A stretch of DNA of 64,000 nucleotides from Nitratireductor sp. GTDB taxonomy: Bacteria; Pseudomonadota; Alphaproteobacteria; Rhizobiales; Rhizobiaceae. Position numbers and translations under genes: made by a program. Positions 36,461 through 44,680 of the stretch are shown here, in pieces. Position 1 is the first letter of the stretch; every line of letters begins with the position of its first letter. The stretch covers positions 20,032-84,031 of the forward strand of contig JAFMHL010000009.1 of assembly GCA_017854535.1 (NCBI GenBank). Direction: 5' to 3'. The notes below the pieces were generated by a model. The model was not told where the DNA came from and did no database searches. It saw nothing but the letters and a program-made list of their open reading frames with translations.

Positions 36461-38377
36461 TCAGGTTTTAATGGCCGCGGCCTTCACAGGATCGAGCCAC
36501 CACAGGTATTCAACAGGAAAGCCATAATCAGGCTTTGGGTCTTTCCACCCAAACATATCCCATGTTGCAACGCGGTGATTCGGTGCAAACCAATTTGGAA
36601 TCCAGAAATGATGCGCGCGCAAGACCCTGTCTATAGCTTTCATCACAGTTTGCAGCTCTTCGCGGTTATTTGCGTCATTTATCTGGTCAATTAACTGGTC
36701 GAGAGCTGGAACCGCTGTTCCAGGATAGTTTCGGGAGCCATTTTTAGAGGCGCTTTCAGAATGGAATAGCTGGCGAATGGATTCCTTTGAGGGCGTGGCT
36801 CCATAGCTCATGGCCATGCCAATGATGTCAAAATCGAACTCTTCAAGGCGTGCCTGATACTGGGAAGGGTCCACAAGGCGGATGGTAGCCGGTATTCCCA
36901 ATGTCTTCAGATTTTCAATAAATGGCCCCAAAATTCGATCAAAGGATTGCTCGCGGGTAAGGAATTCGATTTCAAGGCGATTACCATCTGCATCAACATA
37001 TACATTGTCTTGACGCGTCCATCCGGCTTCGATCAATAATTTTTGCGCACCGCGAAAGGCCTTGCGATCTTTACCGCTTCCATCGCTCACAAATTGTTTT
37101 GCGACCTCACCAAAAACACGTCCGGGCAGTTGTTCGCGCAAGGGCTCAAGCAAAGCCAGCTCATCAGCAGTTGGCATTCCTTCTGCGGCAAAGTCAGATT
37201 GCTCGAACATCGAATTGGTTCGTTTGTAAGCGTCATAAAATATATTTTTGTTCGTCCACTCGAAATCAAAAACCATACCAATGGCTTGCCGTGTTCTTGG
37301 ATCTGTAAATTTTGCACGGCGCGTATTAACAGCCCATCCCTGCAGGCTTGGCTGTTTTTCACGTGGAAATTCAAGCTGAACAACTTTACCCTCTTCAATT
37401 GCTGGGAAATTATATTCCGTCGCCCAGGTCTTTGAAGTGAACTCCTGCCGCCATCTTACAGCACCTTTTTTAAACGCTTCAAATCCTGCCTGTCGCTCGC
37501 GAAAGAAATCGATACGAATGATATCGAAATGATTGAAGCCTTTGGCAAAAGGCAAATCCTTCGCCCAATAATCTTCTACCCGGTCATATTCGATATAATT
37601 CCCCGGTGAAACCTTGCCTACTTTATAAGGGCCTGAACCCAAAGGCGTTTCCAAAACATGCTCTTCAAAGGGGAGTTTTTCGTAAAAGGCTCTTGAGAAA
37701 ATCGGAACCAATGTAGCCAGAACCAGAATGGCTCGATCAGACTGCTTGCCATTTAATCGAAGCTCCAAGATATTGTCTTCTACAGCAACCGCTTCAACAA
37801 GATTTACGAGATCAGCCGCCAGTTGAGGATGGCCTTTGTCTTTCAAAAGCATATAGGAAAATGCTGCATCATGAGCCGTTAGCGGCGAACCATCATGGAA
37901 GCGCGCTTCAGGATGTAACTCAAACCTGTAGGTGTTGCGATCTTTTGAAATTTCCACTGTCTTGGCTAAAGCGCCATAGATCGCATCTGGTTCATCAAGC
38001 GATCCTGTCATGAGAGTGTCATAGATGCCTTCAAGACGTGGCGGCGCTTCGCCTTTTAAGATGAAGCAGTTGAGGGTGTTAAAGGTCTGCGTATTTTGAT
38101 TAAAGCCCCAACTTGATGGTGAAAATGCGAAAACGCCGCCCTTGGGAGCATCCAATGAGGCATATTCAAAATGGGTGTAATTCTCTGGATATTTCAGGTT
38201 TCCGAAAGAAGACAGGCCGTGAAGTTTTTTCGAAACCGGGTTATTTGCCAAAGATATTGTTGGGGCTAAGCCTGTACCAAATACCAATCCTGCACCAAGG
38301 GATGTCTTGATGAATTCACGGCGGGAAAACCGCATAAATTTATCCATCCCATTTTCCAAATCTGTGTTGGCGCTCAT
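36461..38377 (-). CDS. yejA: peptide-binding protein (YejA-like, SBP family 5) with Tat signal
   Basis: The extracytoplasmic solute-binding protein of the operon, 638 residues. A twin-arginine signal (SRREFIKTSLGAGLVFG at about residues 18-34) suggests export in a folded state through the Tat pathway. The SBP_bac_5 domain spans most of the rest, with GVFAFSPSSWGFN near the N-terminus, the VEISKDRNTYRFELHPEARFHDGSPLTA core motif in two parts, and a C-terminal WWLDPVKA. It begins the yejABEF-ghrA transcription unit. Peptides are the likely cargo. Confidence 0.94.
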   Translation of the reverse strand: MSANTDLENGMDKFMRFSRREFIKTSLGAGLVFGTGLAPTISLANNPVSKKLHGLSSFGNLKYPENYTHFEYASLDAPKGGVFAFSPSSWGFNQNTQTFNTLNCFILKGEAPPRLEGIYDTLMTGSLDEPDAIYGALAKTVEISKDRNTYRFELHPEARFHDGSPLTAHDAAFSYMLLKDKGHPQLAADLVNLVEAVAVEDNILELRLNGKQSDRAILVLATLVPIFSRAFYEKLPFEEHVLETPLGSGPYKVGKVSPGNYIEYDRVEDYWAKDLPFAKGFNHFDIIRIDFFRERQAGFEAFKKGAVRWRQEFTSKTWATEYNFPAIEEGKVVQLEFPREKQPSLQGWAVNTRRAKFTDPRTRQAIGMVFDFEWTNKNIFYDAYKRTNSMFEQSDFAAEGMPTADELALLEPLREQLPGRVFGEVAKQFVSDGSGKDRKAFRGAQKLLIEAGWTRQDNVYVDADGNRLEIEFLTREQSFDRILGPFIENLKTLGIPATIRLVDPSQYQARLEEFDFDIIGMAMSYGATPSKESIRQLFHSESASKNGSRNYPGTAVPALDQLIDQINDANNREELQTVMKAIDRVLRAHHFWIPNWFAPNHRVATWDMFGWKDPKPDYGFPVEYLWWLDPVKAAAIKT

Positions 38378-38451
38378 TTAGGCCTCCCTCTTTAGAATTC
38401 CATTTGGCGTTGATTGCCACGAAGATACTATCTGGTCTTAGATATGGATAC

Positions 38452-38478
38452 AAAAAAGCCGGATCAAAGACCCGGCCT
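38452..38478 (-). terminator. intrinsic terminator of the cytochrome c gene
   Basis: On the minus strand GCCGG and CCGGC, extended by flanking pairs, enclose GTCTTTGAT and are followed by six T. It lies just after the cytochrome c stop and before yejA. Confidence 0.88.
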
Positions 38479-38503
38479 TATGAAACTCTCGTGAAACGAA
38501 TTC

Positions 38504-39061
38504 CTATGAACCCGGCATTGGAACCGGTGTATCAGAATGCGTGCGCAACCAGCCAATGAGATTGACGCGATCTTCTGTTTTTTTCAGGCCGGCAAAACCC
38601 ATCGCTGTACCTTTGATATGGTCTTTTGGCTTGAAGAAAAAGCCGTTCAGCTCTTCATAAGTCCAGCTCTTGCCGCTCTCACCATAGGCTTTAATAGCAG
38701 CGGAGTATTTAAATTCAGGGTGATGTGAACCGATTACGCCGCCAACAACGTCCCAAAGGTTAGGGCCAACTTTGTTAGCGCCACCTTTTTCCCATGTATG
38801 GCAAGAGGCGCATTTCTTGAACACTGTCTCTCCAGCAGCCAAATCCGCACTAGCCAGCAAAGCCTCGATAGGCTCGTAAGCAGGTCCAGCAGGAGCGCTG
38901 GTGTCGCCGCCAGTTGAGCCTTCGGCAGCAGCAATTTCATAACCAGCCTGTTCAGGCACGTCAGAGTGAAAAATGCTATCGCTCAAAAGGGACAAGGAGA
39001 ATATGGCGAAAACCGCTCCAAGAAATGCCATAGCCACTTTGTTAAATTCAAAGGAATCCAT
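38504..39061 (-). CDS. membrane-anchored c-type cytochrome (CycM/c552-like)
   Basis: A 185-residue cytochrome with one N-terminal membrane anchor (about residues 7-27), an Ala/Gly/Pro-rich linker and one class I cytochrome c domain. The haem site is KKCASCHTW and the sixth ligand is Met in IKGTAMGFAGL. CycM-type proteins carry electrons from the bc1 complex to cytochrome c oxidase in rhizobia. The ATG at 39061 is chosen because GAGG lies nine bases upstream; the track start TTG at 39076 has none. It is monocistronic with its own terminator. Confidence 0.93.
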   Translation of the reverse strand: MDSFEFNKVAMAFLGAVFAIFSLSLLSDSIFHSDVPEQAGYEIAAAEGSTGGDTSAPAGPAYEPIEALLASADLAAGETVFKKCASCHTWEKGGANKVGPNLWDVVGGVIGSHHPEFKYSAAIKAYGESGKSWTYEELNGFFFKPKDHIKGTAMGFAGLKKTEDRVNLIGWLRTHSDTPVPMPGS

Positions 39062-39280
39062 GTTCAAAAACCTCAATATTTCTGCCGGTCGTTTTCGTTC
39101 CGGTCTAACATACAGCCTTAGTCCCGAATATATTCAGTTGTCAAAGGTCTGTTTCATAAAATCCAGCAAAGCACTAATGTGTTTGCGCCTCCGTTGCAAC
39201 GCCTGTATGGGTTCTTCAACTGAGACTTTTTGACACCGACAGGTAAAAACCCGCCAATATAGCAAATTCATAGTGTCTTT

Positions 39281-40024
39281 ATGCCCCAAACACCATCCAC
39301 GCTTGTCCTGATCCCTGCCAGAATGGCTTCAACACGCCTGCCGGGTAAGCCAATGGCTGATATCAATGGAAAACCCATGATATTGCATGTTGTAGACCGA
39401 GCTTTGGAGGCCAATATCGGAAAGCCAATTGTTTGTACCGATAACAAAGCGATTTTCGATGCCGTATCTGCCTATGGCAGTACAGCGGTGATGACCCGTG
39501 AAGATCATCCTTCTGGCTCTGACCGCATATGGGAGGGAGTTACACTGGCCGACCCGGACGCGAAGGCTGAGTTTATTGTCAATCTTCAAGGCGATTTGCC
39601 CACTATTTCGCCTGATATGATCAGTGCCTGCCTTGCGCCTTTAATGTCGGGAGATGCAGATATAGCCACTCTTGCAACGCTGATAAACGATGTGGAAGAG
39701 CGCGATAATTCAAATGTGGTAAAAGCAATTGGCACGCCAATCGGCGAAAACCTTCAACGCGCACTTTATTTTACCCGAGCAACGGCCCCGTCTGGCGATG
39801 GCCCGCATTACCATCATATTGGTCTTTACGCCTACCGCCGCGCTGCACTGGAAAAATTTGTGTCTTTGCCGCCATCGCCTTTGGAGTTGCGTGAAAAGCT
39901 TGAACAATTGCGAGCTTTGGAAAATGGCATGCAGATTGATATCGCCATTGTCGACACAGCCCCATTGGGCGTAGATACACAGCAAGACTTGGAAAAAGCG
40001 CGCCAAATTCTGGCCCAAACATAG
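39281..40024 (+). CDS. kdsB: 3-deoxy-manno-octulosonate cytidylyltransferase
   Basis: Activates Kdo with CTP to CMP-Kdo for lipid A-core assembly, so the organism makes conventional lipopolysaccharide. The 247-residue protein opens with [18 protein letters not shown], the nucleotide-binding loop of the family, followed by GSDRIWEG and NLQGDLP, the metal-binding aspartate motif, and ends with [12 protein letters not shown]. It is 23 bases upstream of pheA and the two are probably co-transcribed. Confidence 0.96.
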   Translation: MPQTPSTLVLIPARMASTRLPGKPMADINGKPMILHVVDRALEANIGKPIVCTDNKAIFDAVSAYGSTAVMTREDHPSGSDRIWEGVTLADPDAKAEFIVNLQGDLPTISPDMISACLAPLMSGDADIATLATLINDVEERDNSNVVKAIGTPIGENLQRALYFTRATAPSGDGPHYHHIGLYAYRRAALEKFVSLPPSPLELREKLEQLRALENGMQIDIAIVDTAPLGVDTQQDLEKARQILAQT

Positions 40025-40047
40025 TAAGACTGATCAGGAATTTTCAA

Positions 40048-40890
40048 ATGAATAGCATACGCAAAGGTAGAATCGGATTTCAGGGAGCCAAAGGTGCAAA
40101 CTCTGAAATAGCCAGCCGTGAGGTTTTTCCTGCAATGGAGCCTGTTCCTTTTGACACATTTGAAGATGTGTTCAATGCTCTGGATGGTGGCGAGATTGAT
40201 CTGGCCATGATCCCCATTGAAAATACCTTGGCTGGTCGTGTTGCTGATATCCACCATTTGATGCCCCAACATGAAACCCATATAATTGCAGAACATTTCC
40301 TGCCAATCCGGTTCGATCTGATGGTTTTGCCGGGCGTTAAAATTGAAGAAATAAAATCGGTTTATAGCCATATTCACGGCCTTGGTCAGTGTCGAAAGAT
40401 CATCCGCAAGCACGGTTGGAAGGCTGAAATTGGCGGAGATACGGCTGGATCGGCGAAACTGGTTTCTGAGCAGAAAGACCGCTCTATGGCTGCCCTTGCG
40501 CCTGCTTTGGCCGCTGAGATTTATGGCCTTGAGACCTTGGCGCAAAATGTTCAGGACGCAGATCACAACACGACGCGGTTTGTTATTTTGTCTAAGAAAG
40601 CAGAGATTGCTGATCCGAAAGAGGGACCGGTGATGACTTCTTTCCTGTTTCAGGTTCGCAATATTCCAGCCGCCCTTTACAAAGCCATGGGCGGGTTTGC
40701 TACCAATGGAGTGAACATGACGAAGCTGGAAAGCTATCAATTGGGTGGCGCATTCACAGCAACACAGTTTTACGCTGATATTGAAGGTCATCCCAATGAT
40801 GTATCCGTAACAAATGCATTTGATGAATTGAAATTCTTCTGCAAAGAATTCAAGATTCTCGGCGTATATCCAAAAGTTAAAGGCCGTTAA
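40048..40890 (+). CDS. pheA: prephenate dehydratase
   Basis: Converts prephenate to phenylpyruvate in phenylalanine synthesis. This is the monofunctional type: 280 residues with a catalytic PDT domain ([12 protein letters not shown] at the N-terminus, [13 protein letters not shown], and the NTTRF motif near residue 174) and a C-terminal ACT domain with the ESYQLGG allosteric motif that responds to phenylalanine in homologues. No chorismate mutase domain is fused. It follows kdsB on the same strand. Confidence 0.95.
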   Translation: MNSIRKGRIGFQGAKGANSEIASREVFPAMEPVPFDTFEDVFNALDGGEIDLAMIPIENTLAGRVADIHHLMPQHETHIIAEHFLPIRFDLMVLPGVKIEEIKSVYSHIHGLGQCRKIIRKHGWKAEIGGDTAGSAKLVSEQKDRSMAALAPALAAEIYGLETLAQNVQDADHNTTRFVILSKKAEIADPKEGPVMTSFLFQVRNIPAALYKAMGGFATNGVNMTKLESYQLGGAFTATQFYADIEGHPNDVSVTNAFDELKFFCKEFKILGVYPKVKGR

Positions 40891-40936
40891 AAATACCCAC
40901 CAAACGCCAAATAACTATCGTTCGAAAAGGTGCCTC

Positions 40937-42232
40937 ATGTCAGAAAATGGGTCTGAAAAATCATCGCGCCTTGAGGGCTTGAGAAATCTGTCGCCCAAAG
41001 AACGCCTGGAAAAAATTGCTTTGGCAGGTGGCATAGATCAGGCCGCTGCTGCCGCCCTGCGCGGTGATGGCATGCTGCCTTTGCATATTGCCGATGGAAT
41101 GATTGAAAACGTCATTGGCGTGTTTGAATTGCCAATGGGCGTTGCTACCAACTTCCTGATAAACGGCAAAGATTATCTCATTCCCATGGCTGTTGAAGAA
41201 CCTTCTGTGGTGGCCGCTGCTTCCAACATGGCCAAGATCGCTCGTGCCTGTGGCGGGTTTCAAACTTCCAGCATGGACCCTGTCATGCGCGCCCAAGTGC
41301 AGGTGCTGGGCGTAAGCGATCCCCATGGCGCACGGTCCAGAATTCTGGGCGCCCGTGATCAGATCATTGCCTTGGCCAATGAGCGCGATAAAATTCTGAT
41401 TGGACTTGGCGGCGGCTGCAAAGATATCGAAGTTCAAGTTTTTGAAGATACGCCTATCGGCCCGATGGTTGTCATGCATCTGCTGGTCGATGTGCGTGAT
41501 GCCATGGGCGCAAATACGGTCAACACCATGGCTGAAGCCGTTGCTAATCTGACTGGAGAAATTGCTGGAGGTGAAACGCGCCTGCGGATTCTCTCCAATT
41601 TGGCAGATCGGCGTATCGCAAGAGCGCGGGTAGAGCTGCCATTTGAAGTACTGGACACAAAAGCGTTTTCCGGTGAGCGTGTTGCCAATGGCATTGTGGA
41701 AGCCTGCGCTTTGGCGATTGTTGATCCCTATCGGGCCGCAACGCATAACAAAGGCATTATGAACGGGGTAGACCCGATTGTGGTTGCCACAGGCAATGAC
41801 TGGCGCGCCATTGAAGCAGGCGCCCATGCTTATGCAGCGCGTAACGGGCGCTACAGTTCCTTGAGCCGATGGGAGATCACTGACGAAAAACTCATTGGCA
41901 CTCTCGAAATGCCAATGGCCATGGGCCTTGTCGGTGGCGCTACCAAGACCCATCCAGCGGCCCAAGCGGCATTAAAACTGCTGGATGTGAAATCTGCCCA
42001 AGAACTGGCGGAAATTTGCGTAGCCGTTGGCTTGGCGCAGAACATGGCCGCCCTACGCGCATTGGCGACCGAGGGCATTCAGCGCGGCCATATGGCTTTG
42101 CATGCCCGAAACATTGCGATTGTTGCTGGCGCAGAAGGCGCAGAGATCGACCGTGTTGCAAAGATATTAGCTGATGAGCACGATGTCAGAACAGATCGAG
42201 CCAAGGAGATCCTTGCAGATCTTCGCAGCTAA
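40937..42232 (+). CDS. mvaA: class II hydroxymethylglutaryl-CoA reductase
   Basis: Interconverts HMG-CoA and mevalonate. The 431-residue protein follows the Pseudomonas mevalonii class II sequence closely from end to end: [64 protein letters not shown] and GHMALHARN are all present. By alignment from memory the catalytic residues are Glu88, Lys272, Asp288 and His385, all conserved. No signal or membrane segment is seen, as expected of class II. No other mevalonate-pathway or HMG-CoA lyase gene is in the window, so direction (synthesis or mevalonate catabolism) cannot be read here. Confidence 0.96.
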   Translation: MSENGSEKSSRLEGLRNLSPKERLEKIALAGGIDQAAAAALRGDGMLPLHIADGMIENVIGVFELPMGVATNFLINGKDYLIPMAVEEPSVVAAASNMAKIARACGGFQTSSMDPVMRAQVQVLGVSDPHGARSRILGARDQIIALANERDKILIGLGGGCKDIEVQVFEDTPIGPMVVMHLLVDVRDAMGANTVNTMAEAVANLTGEIAGGETRLRILSNLADRRIARARVELPFEVLDTKAFSGERVANGIVEACALAIVDPYRAATHNKGIMNGVDPIVVATGNDWRAIEAGAHAYAARNGRYSSLSRWEITDEKLIGTLEMPMAMGLVGGATKTHPAAQAALKLLDVKSAQELAEICVAVGLAQNMAALRALATEGIQRGHMALHARNIAIVAGAEGAEIDRVAKILADEHDVRTDRAKEILADLRS

Positions 42233-42255
42233 ATTTCTATCCGAAAAACCAGCAT

Positions 42256-42897
42256 TCATAAAGATGTTGATTTTCCGCCGCCCTGGTCTTTTGAGGATTT
42301 ATGCGACTGGTTCAAATAGAACAGGCAGAAAAATACACAGGCAAACAATGTAACCATAAGATTGATCTGCGTAATTATCGGATTATTTATCGATGTGAAA
42401 TCAGGCAAAGTCAGTCCCACTTGTTTCCCCATCAAGTCCACGCCCAGTGGGATAATTACAACCGCACTAATCATGATTGCAGAGCGCACCGTATCCAGTA
42501 TGCAAAACGCTAGGATGATAGGGAAAAGCAAAATCGGCGTAAATTGTGAATTGATGAACCCGCCACAAAAAATAACCGATAAGACACAAGCAATCGATAT
42601 AACTGACGTTAGCATCAGTTTTCCCGCTCTGCTGCGCCCACTCTCCAAAAGATAACACGTATACATTAACGAGCAAATGCAGATGAAGAGCAAAGGTATG
42701 GTAAAAAGCTTGGCCCAGGCATCCATGATGTAGTTACCGGACAACAAAATTACCGCACATTTGAAAATCAGAATTGCCAGAAATATCCGTGATAAATTTG
42801 TTAGATGAATGGCATTTCGACATGCTTCCGGCTTGCCAGCATAGCGCTCCGCCATCATCTCTTTGTCAACGCCCGTAAGTCTAAAATATTGCTGCAT
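42256..42897 (-). CDS. uncharacterised six-helix membrane protein
   Basis: A 213-residue inner-membrane protein that I do not recognise. A cytoplasmic N-terminus of about 35 residues is followed by six hydrophobic segments at roughly residues 38-55, 63-82, 93-112, 117-134, 138-155 and 182-202, ending in a polar tail rich in Ser, Lys and Gly. The arrangement resembles the sensor half of some membrane-bound diguanylate cyclases or histidine kinases, but no output domain is attached. The ATG at 42897 is preferred over GTG at 42900 because AGGGG is five bases upstream. It is convergent with mvaA. Confidence 0.65.
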   Translation of the reverse strand: MQQYFRLTGVDKEMMAERYAGKPEACRNAIHLTNLSRIFLAILIFKCAVILLSGNYIMDAWAKLFTIPLLFICICSLMYTCYLLESGRSRAGKLMLTSVISIACVLSVIFCGGFINSQFTPILLFPIILAFCILDTVRSAIMISAVVIIPLGVDLMGKQVGLTLPDFTSINNPIITQINLMVTLFACVFFCLFYLNQSHKSSKDQGGGKSTSL

Positions 42898-43038
42898 CAC
42901 ATCCCCTGCTAAAGAGTAAAAAGTGTTGCCCCACTAAACTGTCAACTCACTATTGACGTTTCGGAAACATCATCAAGTGATTTGCTGCAAAGGTCAATTG
43001 GGTTGCGTGTTCGTTATAGATATTTCGCAATCGGCGGT

Positions 43039-43983
43039 TCACCCCACCCAAGCTTTGATCAGGCTATGGGCAATGGCTCGTGACGGTGGGCATTTCCAAC
43101 CCTTTGGGTGCTGGTCTGCGATCATTAGTTTGACGTCCTCGCGGGTAAACCAGCGGCAGTCTTCCAGCTCATTGTCCTGAAAGGTGATGTCTTCAGACAC
43201 CGCTTCACAATGAACGCCGATCATGAGCGAATGGGGGAAAGGCCATGGCTGGCTGGCAAAATAGTTGACGCGTTTGATCTTGATGCCGCTTTCTTCAAAC
43301 GTTTCGCGCCGCACGGCATCTTCAATGGTCTCGCCCGGCTCAACAAAGCCAGCCAAAGTTGAATACCATCCTTCGGGAAAATGCGGACTGCGCCCCATTA
43401 GACATTTGTTGTCTTTGACAGCCAGCATAATAACCACCGGATCCGTGCGCGGAAAAATCTTGTGATCGCAGCTTGGGCAGTCACGGCGATATCCGCCAAT
43501 ATGGGCAACCGATGGTGATCCGCATTTGCTGCAATGTTTGTTGACGGCATGCCAATATAAAATGCTGCCGCCTTGGGCAATCGCGCCCACATCGTCTTCG
43601 CTGACACTGCTGGAATAAAGCAGAGAGCGATAGTCATAAAGTTTCCACGGTTCGCCCAGCGTTTCCGCATCAATTTTGGCCGGAACGGCAATACGCGGTG
43701 CGCCATCTTCTGTGACGCCGAGCAGAACTGCCTTGGCTAATTCTCCGCCAAATTGTTTGACGGTTTCCAAATCAAACACTGCGCCTGGATTTTCGCCCTT
43801 GTTTATCAGCACTGTGCCCCTCGAAAAAATATAAAAAAGCGCAGATGGGTCTTCGACAGCTTTGCCAAGCGTATCTTCGTCGCGGTTTTCAGCGTCGCGG
43901 ATCAGCCGGTTTTGTGAAAAGCCCACAAGGGCGGAAGGTTCAGGAAAAGGTGTATTGAAAATTGAATCAGAAAAACGAGCCAC
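43039..43983 (-). CDS. nudC: NAD(+) diphosphatase (NudC-type Nudix hydrolase)
   Basis: Hydrolyses NAD(H) to NMN(H) and AMP, and can remove NAD caps from RNA in other bacteria. From GTG at 43983 it has 314 residues. The zinc ribbon is CSKCG...CPSC in the middle, the Nudix box GFVEPGETIEDAVRRETFEESGI-type sequence is complete (I give it in two parts: GFVEPGE and RRETFEESG), and the diagnostic SQPWPFP follows. The longer frame to 44148 would overlap the HIT gene and is not supported. It overlaps the HIT gene by 17 bases. Confidence 0.93.
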   Translation of the reverse strand: MARFSDSIFNTPFPEPSALVGFSQNRLIRDAENRDEDTLGKAVEDPSALFYIFSRGTVLINKGENPGAVFDLETVKQFGGELAKAVLLGVTEDGAPRIAVPAKIDAETLGEPWKLYDYRSLLYSSSVSEDDVGAIAQGGSILYWHAVNKHCSKCGSPSVAHIGGYRRDCPSCDHKIFPRTDPVVIMLAVKDNKCLMGRSPHFPEGWYSTLAGFVEPGETIEDAVRRETFEESGIKIKRVNYFASQPWPFPHSLMIGVHCEAVSEDITFQDNELEDCRWFTREDVKLMIADQHPKGWKCPPSRAIAHSLIKAWVG

Positions 43984-44401
43984 GATATGCTTTCTTGAAA
44001 TTGGAAATAAACGCTTCTGCCTCACCCTTGCCATAGGGGATAGCTTTTTCAAAGCCCCAGATAGGTGCTGGCCAATTAGGGTCCCCTTCGTTTCGCCCAA
44101 CCACATGCCAATGCATTTGTTGCACCACGTTGCCCAAGGTTCCCACATTGGTCGATGTACAAAGGCCCATGTCTTTAAGGGTTCCCGAAATGTTATGGAG
44201 CAAAATTGCCAATGCGCTTAATCCGCCTTTTTGATAATCATCAATATCGACAAGATCGTGGATAACAGGGACAACTATGATCCAAGGCCATCTTTTGTCA
44301 TTCATGAGACGAATTTGGAAAGCCGCGTCTGAGCTGATCAAAATGGTGTCTTGATCCAGTCGTTTGTCTAACGTCCATGTTTTAGACAGCCATTTCATCA
44401 T
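43967..44401 (-). CDS. HIT-domain nucleotide-binding protein
   Basis: A 144-residue histidine-triad protein. The triad segment is QQMHWHVVGRN near residue 98, where the first triad position is Gln and the last two histidines are present, a variant I recall as usual in this alphaproteobacterial subfamily. The IVVPVIHDLVDIDD segment marks the preceding core strands. Members hydrolyse or bind nucleotide conjugates; substrate unknown. The ATG at 44401 has AAGG eight bases upstream. It is upstream of nudC and overlaps it, so the two nucleotide-handling genes form one unit. Confidence 0.9.
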   Translation of the reverse strand: MMKWLSKTWTLDKRLDQDTILISSDAAFQIRLMNDKRWPWIIVVPVIHDLVDIDDYQKGGLSALAILLHNISGTLKDMGLCTSTNVGTLGNVVQQMHWHVVGRNEGDPNWPAPIWGFEKAIPYGKGEAEAFISNFKKAYRGSFF

Positions 44402-44433
44402 AAAAGTAACCTTGGTGATTCTGTTTCATAAGA

Positions 44434-44462
44434 CTTGCATTTTTGATCACAAAATACGATAT
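44434..44462 (+). promoter_or_regulatory. predicted promoter of the SRP RNA gene
   Basis: CTTGCA at 44434-44439 and CGATAT at 44457-44462 with 17 bases between them fit the alphaproteobacterial sigma-70 pattern (CTTGAC-N17-CTATAT) with three mismatches. The predicted start point falls at about 44470, where the RNA stem begins. Confidence 0.6.
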
Positions 44463-44470
44463 GTCTCCTC

Positions 44471-44569
44471 GGAAGGTTGGTGGTGGACGAGTTACTCGCC
44501 AACCTGGTCAGATCCGGAAGGAAGCAGCCACAACGAGATTCCAATTCGGGTCACCTATACCAGCCTTCC
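44471..44569 (+). ncRNA. ffs: signal recognition particle RNA (small bacterial 4.5S type)
   Basis: The RNA partner of Ffh for co-translational targeting of membrane proteins. The conserved Ffh-binding loop is GTCAGATCCGGAAGGAAGCA at about 44507-44526, and its partner AGCCACAACGAG follows. The ends pair: GGAAGGTTGG at 44471-44480 with CCAGCCTTCC at 44560-44569, allowing one G-U pair. The length of about 99 bases and the position upstream of dnaX are usual for alphaproteobacteria. No protein-coding frame here is credible. Confidence 0.95.
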
Positions 44570-44680
44570 ACCTTTCTCCGTTTTATTGGTAATTTTGTGT
44601 GTCCAGCGCCTTGGTAAGGTTTATCCCAGCGCCAAACCTTGTATAGTGGCCTTTGGTTTCATCTGTTGGATCGGGAACGC

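Noticed and set aside
39832..40791. A 319-residue minus-strand frame
   Set aside because: Antisense to pheA and the end of kdsB; no ribosome site or recognisable domain.
40961..41965. A 334-residue minus-strand frame
   Set aside because: It is the antisense of the strongly conserved HMG-CoA reductase, has no family motif and is rich in His, Gln and Asn as antisense frames are.
43984..44148. N-terminal extension of the nudC frame
   Set aside because: It lies inside the conserved HIT coding sequence; the GTG at 43983 gives a normal NudC length.
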